From: Odontesthes bonariensis
Lineage: Eukaryota; Chordata; Actinopteri; Atheriniformes; Atherinopsidae
Assembly: GCF_027942865.1 (NCBI RefSeq)
Contig: NC_134519.1
Coordinates: 18,361,248-18,425,247 of the forward strand
Length of the DNA: 64,000 bases
Direction: 5' to 3'
Shown here: positions 1-11,600 of the stretch, in pieces
Position numbering within the stretch: position 1 is the first letter of the stretch
Layout: each line of letters starts with the position of its first letter
Made by a program: the position numbers and the translations under genes
The notes under the pieces: generated by a model
Told to the model about the DNA's origin: nothing
The model's database searches: none
What the model saw: the letters and a program-made list of their open reading frames with translations, nothing else

Positions 1-142
1 AACAATTGAACTCAGAATATTCTCCTCGGATTTTTGCTGCTCATAATGCTGATTTTTAATAGTGGAATCTATATCAAAGCTGAAGAATTAGAAGAAGAAA
101 AAAAAGAAGCCGTCACAGCATATTTATTTTATCCAGAAAAAG

Positions 143-219
143 TCTATCCATCCATCTATCCAATTTCTATACCCACCATCCATCCTACCATCCATCCATC
201 CATCCATCCATCCATCCAT
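143..219 (+). repeat. (CATC)n microsatellite with a short dispersed-repeat fragment
   Basis: Tandem CATC units are interrupted by a TTTCTATACCC word. The same word follows CATC units in the longer dispersed repeat at 2127-2447. This stretch is therefore probably a short 3'-end fragment of that family plus local slippage expansion. The small open reading frame across it, rich in Ile-His-Pro, is a by-product of the tandem repeat. Confidence 0.75.
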
Positions 220-1224
220 TGTCTTCTGCTTTTCTGAGATCAAGTTGCTGAGGCAACAGGTTCAGGAGAGAAATCACAGTGACCTACTTTTTATATTTGA
301 CAGACAAACAGACCTGAGCAGCGCCCTCATTACTGCTTCCGAAGACCTAATCCGTCTGTCTATCTCTTACTCCAACTTGCCATCACTTGTGGACAAGATC
401 CCAAGATACTTAAACTCCTCCGACTGAGGCAGAGACTCATCTTCGACCAGGAGAGAGTATTCCACATGGTTCTGGTTGAGAACCATGGGCTCAGATTTGG
501 AAAAGCTAACTCTCATCCGCTTTACAGCTGCAAACCAGTTTGCAAAACAATAAAGTGCCTTAAAACCCCCATCAAATCAAATACATGTTTTTCTATGTCT
601 TGGATTATAACAGCAAAAAAAAAAATCACATGACAAACTGATGGATAGTTTAAATGTACCACAGAGAGAGGCGTAGTTCAAATTTCCAGAGATCACTATG
701 AAAGCATAAGGTGGAGTTGTGTTTGTAGCTTGGCTACAACAGAGCTGATGCTGCCTCAATATATGGGTTGCAGAGATGTTTTTTGATAGCATGTCCAGGA
801 TTATACCATCTGTTGTCAACAAGCACTGCAATCCCTCGACCTGTACTGTCTGTCTGCAGTCTCTGTCCACCCACTAAGTCACAAAGTCAGGTAAAGAGGT
901 ATCCTAGTCCAAAACATCTCCACAGCCATGTCTCAGTTTTCCCACTGTGCCCTTATTAATGCTGAAAGCATTTTAGCAGCCCTGGATCTCACATTCCCCA
1001 TGATAATCTTGGGAAAAATATTTTTAAATTCCTTCTCCTTGTTCTCTCATTTGCTCCAGCCATATATACGAGACGACTCCTTGTAAAGTTGTTTAGATTA
1101 GGGGTAAAAAGCAAAAGAATACCATTTACTGGAATTTGGGATTTTATTCCAGCGATTAATTTGACTTTGAAAAGCTCAGCATTGGAAAAAATGCCTCTCC
1201 AAAAATAAATAAAAAAATAGCAAA

Positions 1225-1585
1225 TACAAGACGTTTTTGCTTGAAATAAGCAAAATAAATCTGCCAATGGAACTAGTGAAAATTGGCTTGTCATGATTCC
1301 TTGAAATAAGATGTGATATTTAGGACTTTTGAGATAAAAGTGATCTTGAAATTAGCTTAAAAACCTCTTCAAATGTCAAAAAAAGCTTGTTTCATATGAT
1401 AAATGACTCAAAACAATTTGTTTTCAAGACTTTTTCATTTAACAAGATATTCCAGATGTACTGTCTTCAAACAAGTCCCTATATCTTGCTGAAATAGTAC
1501 TTGTTAGACAGTTGTGTCTTATATTAAGTGTAATGAGATATTTTGACGAGAAACTACTTGGTAAGAATTACATTTTTTCCAGTGA
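1225..1585 (+). repeat. AT-rich dispersed repeat, family not named
   Basis: This segment carries repeated variants of CTTGAAATAAG, 'aaacaattt' and 'acttggtaag' blocks, ending in TTTTTTCCAGTGAG. Such text recurs in many fish intergenic regions, and I recognise it as a common teleost dispersed repeat without being able to name the family. No coding potential or clear terminal repeats are visible, so the boundaries are approximate. Confidence 0.4.
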
Positions 1586-2126
1586 GTAGGCTGCTCCCAT
1601 CTGTGAACAACTTTCCTGTTGGTATTAGTATGCATCACAACAGATCTTAAAACGTGTTAGACTTAGAAAACATTCCAGCAGCAAAGTATCTAATTCATCA
1701 CAGAAAAAGATTTTAAAAGACTGCATTTTCAAAGGAGTAAGCGTGTTAGAAAATCTGAAAAGGACATATAGAACGACACAATACGTCCGGAGCTGCTGCA
1801 AGAGCCTGCCACCAGTGAGACACCATTCTAAAACTATCTACTTATTCATGTTACTCAGACAAAAACTATAAACAAAGCTTGCTGTTAGGATATCAGAGCC
1901 TTGTTTATCTAATATGCTCGAGTGTAACGTGCATGCACATGCAACTTGGTCCCATAAAATCATAGGTCGGTCCAGTGAAAATACGTAACTTCACTCTTTA
2001 CAAGGACCAAAATGACATGTCATTGGGAGGGAGGAATTAGTGGGTGGCATTAAAGCCCTTGGCCTTAAAGTCTGAGATCTCTGGTTGAATCTTGACCTGT
2101 AGAATTTATTCCATAGTCTTTTAACA

Positions 2127-2447
2127 TCCATCCATCCATTTTCTATACCCGCTGAATCCTTCGGTCGGGTCGTGTGGGGGCTGGAGCCTCTCCCAGCGGT
2201 TATTGGGCGAGAGGCAGGGTACACCCTGGACAGGCCGCAGGTCCATCACAGGGCCACACAGAGACAAACGAGACAAACAACCACACACGCTCACACTCAC
2301 TCCTAAGGACAATTTTAGAGACATCAATTAACCTAACATGCATGTTTTTGGACAGTGGGAGGAAGCCGGAGTACCCGGAGAGAACCCACGTATACACGGG
2401 GAGAACATGCAAACTCCACACAGAAAGGCCCCAGCCGGGAGTTGAAG
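2127..2447 (+). repeat. Teleost dispersed repeat with CATC-rich end
   Basis: The unit starts with CATC repeats and TTTCTATACCC. It continues through a GC-rich block (CTGGAGCCTCTCCCAGCGG, GGGCGAGAGGCAGGGTACAC) and ends with the highly recognisable words ATGTTTTTGGACAGTGGGAGG, GCCGGAGTACCCGGAGAGAA and ACATGCAAACTCCACACAG. These are shared by a very abundant fish interspersed repeat, probably a LINE 3' tail or SINE-like family. The copy is cut off just after GGGAGTTGAA. Short open reading frames on both strands across it are shadows of the repeat. Confidence 0.8.
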
Positions 2448-4964
2448 TCTTTTAACATATTTCCATTATTACTTAATTTTCTACTTCACTCCCACCCACT
2501 CATGGTTACAGTTAAAAGTGCATGGTTAAGGTTAGAATAATGCACATAGGTTCACAAGTTAGAAATATACAAGATTATCATTGGAAAATAAACATTGTCA
2601 TGGACTGCTCAGTCCCATCACATGATGCAGCCTCCCACAAAACAACTGCCAACAAACATGTTGTCATCTCACAAATTTTGATTTGATTAAAAACTTGATT
2701 ATGAAACCACTACATATAGAACTTGTTGATAAACATACTTATTTCACAATTTTTGGTGAGACTGAGATTGTGTTTGTAGTCCCCCTGCTATAGATATGCA
2801 TAGAATAAGTTTGCTGTTTTGAATTCAAAGCACATTATTTTTTTCACGACAAAATAGGTGTGTTGGTGTATTTGGTTTCTTCAAACAAAGCAGGCCATAA
2901 GTCAGAAGCAGGAGGTCTAAACTGGTTGTTTGAGCACTTTTCCAGTCATGCACGAGAAGACATTTGCATATGGACAGTCTTATAATTTAAACTGCAAGTG
3001 TCTAGAAAAGTACAGAGAGGAGAAATAGACTGAATGTAGTCAAGTCGTTCGTTTGTCAAAAGCTGCTGAGCACCTTGCGAGTGGTCGAACAGTTTAACCT
3101 GTAATTACTACAATTAAAATAATACTCATATTAACAAAAAAAAATTGCTTCCAAATGGTCGTTCACATGTGCAAGAAAAGAGAAACAAAAACACATGGAA
3201 CAATCTGGCCTCAGAATTCTGGCACCAGAGCATGACATGTCAAATGTGAATTAATTTTACATTGAAATGAGTAACTGTAGCTGATTTTATGATAATATAC
3301 ACCATAGGGGAACTATTTTAGCAGCGTATACAAGTGTACATTTTGCAGGGTGACTCACAATTTCAATTTCCAGGAGCAGAATCCAGGCTTTTTTCTTGAT
3401 TTGCGGATATATTTCTCCTTGCTGTACTTTCACAATGCATGGTGGGAAGTCCCCATGTTCTTTGTTTGGCAGGACTACAAAGATTGAAAGCAAAACAACT
3501 TAATGCATCTTAGAGAGGAGAGAGGATTCAGAAATTTGCTTGTAGACCACATAACTACATGATCAAGGAAGGGAGTGGATGACACTTTGGGGTGTGAAAA
3601 CAATGTGGAATGCATGTGTGAACAGTAAGTGGATTTAGGAGCTACAATGATTGATCATTTCCATCCTAATCTCACTCTCTGAAGTGGTCTCTCAGGATAA
3701 AGAGCATGAGGGAAATACAGTAAATATTGCACATACCACCCTGACGTGTCACAACCTTTCTTGCTAACAAAATCATAAGGTTGACATCAAAGTCAAAAGC
3801 ACACTGCCGAAATCAAAATGTCAGCCGTATGGCCTATAAAAATCATTGGACCCCTCACTCCTGTGATGAAGAGAAACAAAAGAGACTCCAAAGTCAACAG
3901 AATTTTCTCCCTTTTCCACAGAAAAAAGCCCACTTGCAGGTTTGGTCCTTCTGCTGCTCATAGACTGAAGAACGCTCTTAAAGAGACCTCTGTGTTTTTT
4001 TTTTTAACTCCTGGCAATAACAGTCTCATGTCCAGTAAGTGCCCTCCCAGTGAAGAAGTGATGCAGAGGCCTGTTTTGCTATGGAGTGTGAGGGAGTGAT
4101 CAGAGAAGTCCTGTGGATAAAATCGCACTGCTGACCCTGAACATCAGTGATTGATGTCCAATGTGACCATGAAACTCAATAGGGGATGTTGTACTTTTAA
4201 TTTTATTGGCCACCATGTCAGTCTGGCTGCTCTCTGTGGTAAAAAGACCCGTGTTGCTCAGTATAAGACTTTGTACATGCATGCTGCTGAGGAACAGCAT
4301 AATGATACGTTTGGGTTGGGTAATTGAAATCTCAACCTATTTGTAGAGACAACAATAAACAGAGTGAGTCCCATATGTCTTTCATCTGACCAAGATAATA
4401 TAGAATATTATACCCCTGGTAATTTTAAGTTTTGATGATAACATAACTAACTTAATGTTGCTGAGTTTCTACATTACATTACTCTGCTTTTTTGTTGTAA
4501 AGCATGCACGAGAATGTAATATGTACATTATCTTATTAAGTAAAAACATTAAAAGTTAGTCAGTTTTGTCAATTGTGAATCCTTAGGGAGACAGTAGCAA
4601 TTCAGTGAAAGTCGCTAAGCTATTGAGCTACGTAAAGACATTTTGTTTTCCGACCTTCAGGATTTCTCTATTAGACTTTGTCGTTGCCATTATTAGGCTG
4701 GGGATTGTAGAGTTTTAGCCCCAGTTGTTTTAGGCAAAATCTTGGAAATTCAAACAAACCTATTAATCTGTCACTGATCATGCAACAAAGATAACAAAAC
4801 AATACAGCATGACTGCTCCAAAATATAAGCATGCTTGTAATTTCTTTATGTGTCTCTGAAGCTGTGGATCGTCATCATGTAAGGCAGGTGCGAATTTGGT
4901 GTTGGTATACCACCAGTAGAGAAAAAGTAACAGAGAGAGAAAGCACACCAGCAACAGGGCTTCA
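2448..4964. other. Gene-free stretch
   Basis: AT-rich intergenic DNA. The largest open reading frames (about 93 codons near 3818-4099) are compositionally random and match nothing I know. No tRNA, rRNA or transposon terminal structure was seen. Confidence 0.55.
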
Positions 4965-5641
4965 CTGAAATTGTTAGAATCCTAACAATTCCGCAAATCA
5001 CGTCAAGTTTCTAGGCAGCATTTGGAAACAGTGATTCATGCTTTTATTTCAACTCGATTGGATTACTGTAACTCCCTTTATTTGGGAGTCAGTCAGTCGC
5101 TGCTCTCACGTCTGCAGCTGGTTCAGAACGCTGCTGCACGACTCTTGACAGGAACCCGAAAGAGAGAACATGTGACCCCTGTCCTGGCCTCACTTCACTG
5201 GCTGCCTGTAAATTTTAGGATTCATTTTAAAATTCTTATGTTTGTTTTTAAATCACTGCATAATCTTGCCCCGGTTTACCTCTCTGAGCTTCTCCATCCC
5301 TATAGACCCCATCGGTCTCTCAGGTCCGCTGATCAGCTGCTCCTGGAGGTGCCAAGAACTAGAAGGAAGCTCAGAGGGGACAGGGCTTTCTCTGTCATAG
5401 GCCCTAAGTTATGGAATGACTTACCTATGCAGGTCAGAGAGGCCCCTTCACTGCCCATTTTTAAAGTTCGTCTGAAGACCCATCTATTTTATTTGGCTTT
5501 TAATTCCAGCAGGATCTAGTTTTATAATATATAATGCAGGAGTTGTTTCTTTTATTGTTGTGTTTTAATGTACAGCACTTTGTGTCAACGGTGGTTGTTG
5601 TAAAGTGCTCTATAAATAAAGTTGCTTTGCTTTGCTTTGCT
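4965..5641 (+). mobile_element. 5'-truncated L2-like non-LTR retrotransposon (LINE) 3' end
   Basis: The segment encodes the C-terminal end of a LINE reverse-transcriptase polyprotein, followed by a short 3' UTR. The UTR has a stem-like CAGCACTTTGTGTCAACGG ... TTGTAAAGTGCTCTATAAAT and an AATAAA. It ends in a short tandem TTTGC tail (5620-5641), the kind of tail typical of L2-clade elements in place of a long poly(A). Nothing of the endonuclease or the catalytic reverse-transcriptase core is present, so the copy is 5'-truncated and dead. The left boundary is approximate, somewhere after about 4960. Confidence 0.85.
5022..5519 (+). pseudogene. Fragment of LINE (L2 clade) reverse-transcriptase C-terminus
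   Basis: This 165-codon open frame is the C-terminal part of a non-LTR retrotransposon polyprotein. Recognisable family words, in order, are HAFISTRLDYCNSLYLG, LQLVQNAAARLLTGT, HVTPVLASLHWLPV, RIHFKILMFVFKSLHNLAP, GDRAFSVIGPKLWNDLP and FKVRLKTHLFYLAF. All are conserved downstream of the catalytic core in L2/CR1-type elements. The Met at 5022 is simply the first in-frame Met; the real reading frame would have come from upstream sequence that is missing. The frame has no internal stop, which suggests a fairly recent insertion, but without catalytic domains it cannot act on its own. It is not a host gene. Confidence 0.85.
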
Positions 5642-8600
5642 AAGTCTCATCAGTGCATCAGTGTTAATATAAGCTCGTATCCGACTTTTTTCTGATTTGT
5701 TAAGTTGACAGGAAGAAAAGGCTTGAGAGTGTCGACTCACACTTTTTTTAGGTAAGACTTATCTGATAAATTGTTTAGTATTTGGCTCTTTCAAAGACAA
5801 AAACAATTGCGATCTACAATTTACAGACCTTCCTCGCACCTTAAAACATCTTAAGGATTCTAGACATTAGAGCAATATTTTGTCATTAGATTGAATAATG
5901 AAACAGAGACAGGTGGGAGTCACTCAAATCTATGCTTATAAGTTTATAGAACTACGCTTATCAGTTAAAACATTTACCGGGACCCATGCAGGATGCAAAA
6001 TTTGAAATGTATATTTTTCAGATGAGGCTATTTTCAAAGTAAGATGAAAAAAATAATTATTATTTGATGCTTAGTGCCTTAATGTTAGTCAGGCACAGGC
6101 CTGGATGCTATACGGTGATAAAACGTCTGCCTTCCCTCATGTTGATTGTGTCTTTGGGTCTGGTACAACGATGTGTAGGTCTATGTTTGACTTTAAGTAG
6201 TGGTTTGCGTGGTTGTGTATACGTAAGTCTCACATACTGGCAGCTTTGTTCTTAAATGCTTTGTTAGTGACCTTTAACAAGCAAACTTTTTGTAAGTTGT
6301 GTGAGATGTTGGATTGGATCTGATTTATTCCAGAATGCAGATATGACTTTAAACTAGTAAGATACTATAAAGATTATAAGATCTCAGTTTATTGACACAC
6401 ATGTTTGCCCAGAACTGAATTCTCTTTAGAAAAAGCTGACCCTACCAATTGTCACTGTGTAATTCACACTCCACAGTAAAAGGACATATTTATGTCCACA
6501 TGACATGAGTAATTGAAGTAGGCTGCACACATGGAGACAACGCATTCTACAGAAGAGACAAAACCACAGAGGCAAGAAGAAAGATTGTTTTTTTTATGCC
6601 TATATTGATTTTAGATATTTCTTTTAAACAGAATTTGGTTTAAAGCTGGCTCAGATTAATCACAGACTCAATTTTCAAATATGTAGCAGTAAATCTTAAC
6701 ACCCCAGTGAGTCCAGACTTTGTGGGTTTGTAAACAAAGGAAAGCTGTTTGCAATTTTCTGACATCATGTTACACAATTTCTGGGATCCAGAGTTGGAAT
6801 TCAAGTTCACACAGTTACCCCTTGCTGCCATTTGAAGCTTCATGAGTGCAAAGCTGATATTGTTGGCAACTGGTCATCGTGTGTGTGAGCGTGTGACCAG
6901 TGAATGAGCCACAGTCAGTGGGTGGTTTGAGCAACAGGACCAGCAGTCTTTGGCTTGACCAGGGTGGGTCTCTGACAAATAATACGAAAGGAAAATTGCC
7001 TATCTGCCTGAGTTATGTGCTTTTTCATTGTAAAGGCTTACTCAAATATGATTCCCACACACCAACATCCATCTAAAACTCTACATCCACCGCAATGAGC
7101 CAGTGCACATGCAGAACCATCTCTGGAGGCATATGTATATATACACACATGCACATAAATCCACAGTAAATATACTTGTTAGACAAAATATCATGACATT
7201 CAGACATAAACTTTACAGTGTTTGCTAGAAATTATGATAATTTTACATGGTTTAACTGGGAAGGAGAATAGGTACTGTAGTGTGAGTCCAAAATGATTGT
7301 TGCACAGCACAATCAGTCATAGGTGAATGCGTGTGGGATTATTGCAGATACGAGCAGAAACGCGGTGATGTAGAACACCTTCCCTCAGCGCAGTAATGGC
7401 AAAGAGGGAAATGTAAAACACTGGCTGCATTTTTCTCCACATTTATGCATACTCAGAGAGGAGGAGAAAATAAACCCATGGTTTTCAGTGATTTCATAGT
7501 AACACACATTGAAATGTAAACGAGCACAATAAATTCACTTTTAACTGCCATACTGGGAATTAGCCACACAGCCAGGACTGAAGGAACTCACATACTTTCA
7601 TTAAAAGCCACATCATGCCTTGTTAAAGTAACAATGTCCATCTCTTACAGGTTTCAGCATTTGTGAAAGCGAAACTGCGTGATAACATCTGTGCTCGGAG
7701 AAGCTGTGGTTTCAAACGTGGAAGTCATGAGTGTGTTGGGTTTTCACCGCAGTCTCCTCACACTTTCCGAAATTGACCTTTTTATTGCTACGTAGTTGAT
7801 TATTTTTCATATGGTTTTCTTTGTTTAATGTAGTGCAGTTTCTGCTTTGGGTCTGCTCTCTGAAAGATGATGACAATGGCTGTGCAGAAAGCCTCCTGTA
7901 ATGACATTTTAATATGCACCTCAGGGGAGGCCAGCAGGACCAGGTCAGACAGAGGAGAGGATGTGGATCAACCCTGGCTTCAACTGAGTGTTAATGAAGT
8001 ACACTGTCATTGGGGCATATGCTACAGGGCCTGCAGGATGACAGTCAGACATCACTTTTGTAGTGTGTATAATGAGGGAGGTGGTGGCACTTTTAATGAC
8101 CACTTTTTAAATCTCCACGTCTATTAAAAAAAATATATGTTGTGACTGAAAAAACTGAAGCAGAAGCAGCAACTTTCTAATGTTTCTTGGCAAAATAAAA
8201 AGGCCCAGTGAAAAATCACAAAATCATTTTATACGGCTTTGTATTAATTAAACAATGTGGAATATTTAAATACCCGGTATGATACACCAAGCTAATCATA
8301 CAATATTCCACACAGACACGAGGAGCAATTATTTTCTCATCTTGTTATCTGTCATCTTGTAACATTTGCTCTTTATAACCTTTTCCCTGAACCTTGTAGG
8401 GCATCAAACAGCAATCTACCACGTTAGCATATTGAGGTCTTTATAGAAAAGTATGGTTTGGAAGGCAGCCGGAGCCAACAGGGATGGAGAGAGCAAGAAA
8501 GAAAAAGAGAGGAGAAAGACAGCAGGGGAGAGTACAGCTATGTGTAAGGGAACTGGGGAGGCACTGGAGCATAATTTAAACAGGAGACGGCTGTTGCACA

Positions 8601-11600
8601 GACAGGAAATGAGAGGAAGGCTAGTTCCTGGGATGGGACTGAATTGGATGTTTCAGGCCCAGACCAGTATCAGAAAGAGGAGACTTATGCAGCATTGGTG
8701 AGGGTAACAGTAAGGTCATTGAAAGCAGCATTTCCTTTTCTGATCATTGGGTGAGCTTGTCAGCACCAGTATCTCAGTTCCCACATCCCTCTCAAGTCAT
8801 TTCAATGGGTTGGATTCAAACTCTGAAATTCAGGCCGGAGCTGAATAAGACCTCCTGTTGCTGCTCCTGTTTATAAGTTCGGCTCCACTCTTATATGTTG
8901 ACTGCTTTGATTTGAAGTTTTTGGGCAGTTTCATCCGATGGAAGGAAGTCAAGTTGAAAAGGCACAATATTACATCAAAAAACAGGATAAAAATATGCTT
9001 AAGAAAGGTCTGAGAATGCCCAATGCGACTGGGTCTTTTTGAGTCTGCGGTTTTGATTTAAAACAGACACACAATACCGTAGTCATAACCCTGCTCCAGC
9101 AAACCGTTCTCATGTCAGTGAGTTGGACGAGCAGGCAGGCCTAAGCTGTTCTGGACTGTGTAACACCCAGCCATCTTGTGAGTTCTCACTGCTCAGCTTC
9201 ATGGAGCGCAGAGTCCAGTGCCAGCCCGCCAGATTACTGCCCCCAATCAATCTGATTAGCCTGAGAGGGTGGACACCTCAGCTCACATCTGGACTACATG
9301 CTCTAACTCCCCGCAGTTTAGTCTGACGGCAACAGCACCAAGCATTCGGCTCTACAGGAAGCTGATTGCTCACTGGCACTGGTGGCAGCAGTCTTTGCAT
9401 GCTTATGTGTAGGCCTACAGATCTGCAAACTGGGGAGTAAATGTAATGTACACTTGTCTTTGATTCTACCAAGGCAGGTAAAATTAGATTAAGTAAATGC
9501 AAAATCTCGAGGAATTTCTTAGATATATAACATTCTAATAGTTAATGGATGCTTTTGTTACTACTATTTCTGGAACATGTGGGAACTAAGGTATCCAAAG
9601 ATGTTAAACACAATCCCTATTTAGCTGTTCCAATGTGTTAATTTCTATAGTAACATTTCACAATAGTCCCATTTTATGTAATTTAAACCATGCTCTAATG
9701 AAATACTAGGCCACACATATTATCCCTGCAGTTCCCTTCCCTTTCTCTGCTCACAGGCAAGAATAACGGGCACGTAAGTCATTCCAGGCCTCCTTTTTTA
9801 AACAGGTGTCACTTTCCTGATAAAAAACGACATCTTAATTCAGAGGCGAGATGCTTTGTCAGAGCAGATTACCACATCATCAGAGGCAATTTATTTTTAA
9901 TGTGCCAGCATCATTTTGGTGAAGGTCAGGCATGTCAGTAGTTCTGGCCTCTGCATGCCCCAGGGGAACTTTGGAGTGACACATTCAGCCTTGATGTCTG
10001 TGGTGGAGGTGACTTCTGACAGCAGATCCATGCTGGAAGGTCGCTCTTGGGAACAGATGATAGTGTTTAAGATTTATTTTAAATTGTGTTGCTTAACATG
10101 CAGTTTAAACATCCAAGTGTGTTCTTAGGCTGCAAGACAGTTGTGAACATTAATGTCATCCGCACTAAGCTGCATATTATGGCTGTGACTCCATTTGAAT
10201 AAAACGAGAAATAAAGGAAAATTTAAACATCACAGTATGGGGGTATTGTTACAAAGACGTGTGCTGTTTCACGCTTACATCAAGTATGTGAGTCTTGAGT
10301 CACGAGAAGAAAAAACTCAGACTTCAAACATTTCATAGCAGCTTCTGCGAATGCTTTGTTTGTATATGGACTTGTACACTGTGTCACTTCTGCATCCAAC
10401 AGTTACACAAAATGGGTCCGCATAATGGTCCATGTTCCCACACGGTGTTGCAACCCTGGAATATGTTGCAATGTACCACGGACCATGTTGCACCACAAAT
10501 ATTCTGTGGTTAAGAAAATGTGGTGACAAAGTAAACAACTGTATTTGGCATTATACCACACCTAATGTATGTTTCAATCCAATGCAAATGGAAAATATTG
10601 CAAACTGTGCCTCTTTCTGTCATTGTTAAAGGTTGCTTGAGTGAGACCACAAGGAATCCTCATGTAAAAGTGAGCTACGTCTGAATGACTGAATTCTATC
10701 CTTTTTACAGAATATCAATGTAATTTCTGTCTTTTATTAATGAAATGTATCTCTTGTCAGAAAAGTCAATATTATTTGCATTAATAGTCTTGTCCATATG
10801 GACACAAAAGACTAATTTAAAAGTTGTATTTAATTCAGCTCATGCAGCTGTGGCTCACCCCAAGTCTTACTCTTATTTTAATCTATGGGTATTAGCTTAA
10901 GACTTCACCATGAAAAATGTAGAAATACCCCATCCTTCATCAGCTAATAGCACTGGGGAACTGCTTTGCAGAGTCCTCTCAAGACTTGTGCATGCTGTGT
11001 TTATGGACACACCCGGTACTTACCGTCTGTTTCTTATAAAGGATATCAAACAGGGAGTGCTGCCTGAGCCACAAAGCACCTGTTTCCGACACTTCCACTA
11101 CACGTGCTTGCCGCTGAGTTCAAAGGGCTTTTAGAAGACGAAGACACCGGTCGAGCTGCCTTTCGAAACTACTGTAAATGTTAACTTTAATAATGTTCAT
11201 TTCTGCTGCACTGGATTAATATTTCAAACTCTTTTTATATGCTTCCACTACTTTTTTTTATCTTTTAAAAGAATTTTTTCTTTTTTTATCTTTTATTATT
11301 TGTTTTTATTGATCTGATAAATGTAAAGTCACACACACACCCATCAAGGCAGAGAAGGAACAGAAAAACAAAAACAACAAAAAAAAGGCTTCATGTGGCA
11401 CAATACAGTATTATGAGGACACTGATGGTAAATAAAGTCAATATTATGATCGTGACAAAGGATCAGCCTTGTGTGATAAGGATACAGGACAAACATTTTC
11501 AGGAAGGCTGCACGTTTTTGTGTCCCAACTCCTGCTGTATGAATAGATAGTACCATTTATAAACACACATGTGAAGTGATAAAGCCCTGCCCATAGGAAG

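Larger units (their letters stand above)
1..2126. other. Gene-free stretch at the left edge
   Basis: No open reading frame here resembles a known protein. The longest are about 100 codons or less, lack splice context and overlap low-complexity DNA. The stretch contains a CATC microsatellite and a diffuse AT-rich dispersed repeat, listed separately. The rest is AT-rich sequence with nothing I can name. Confidence 0.6.
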
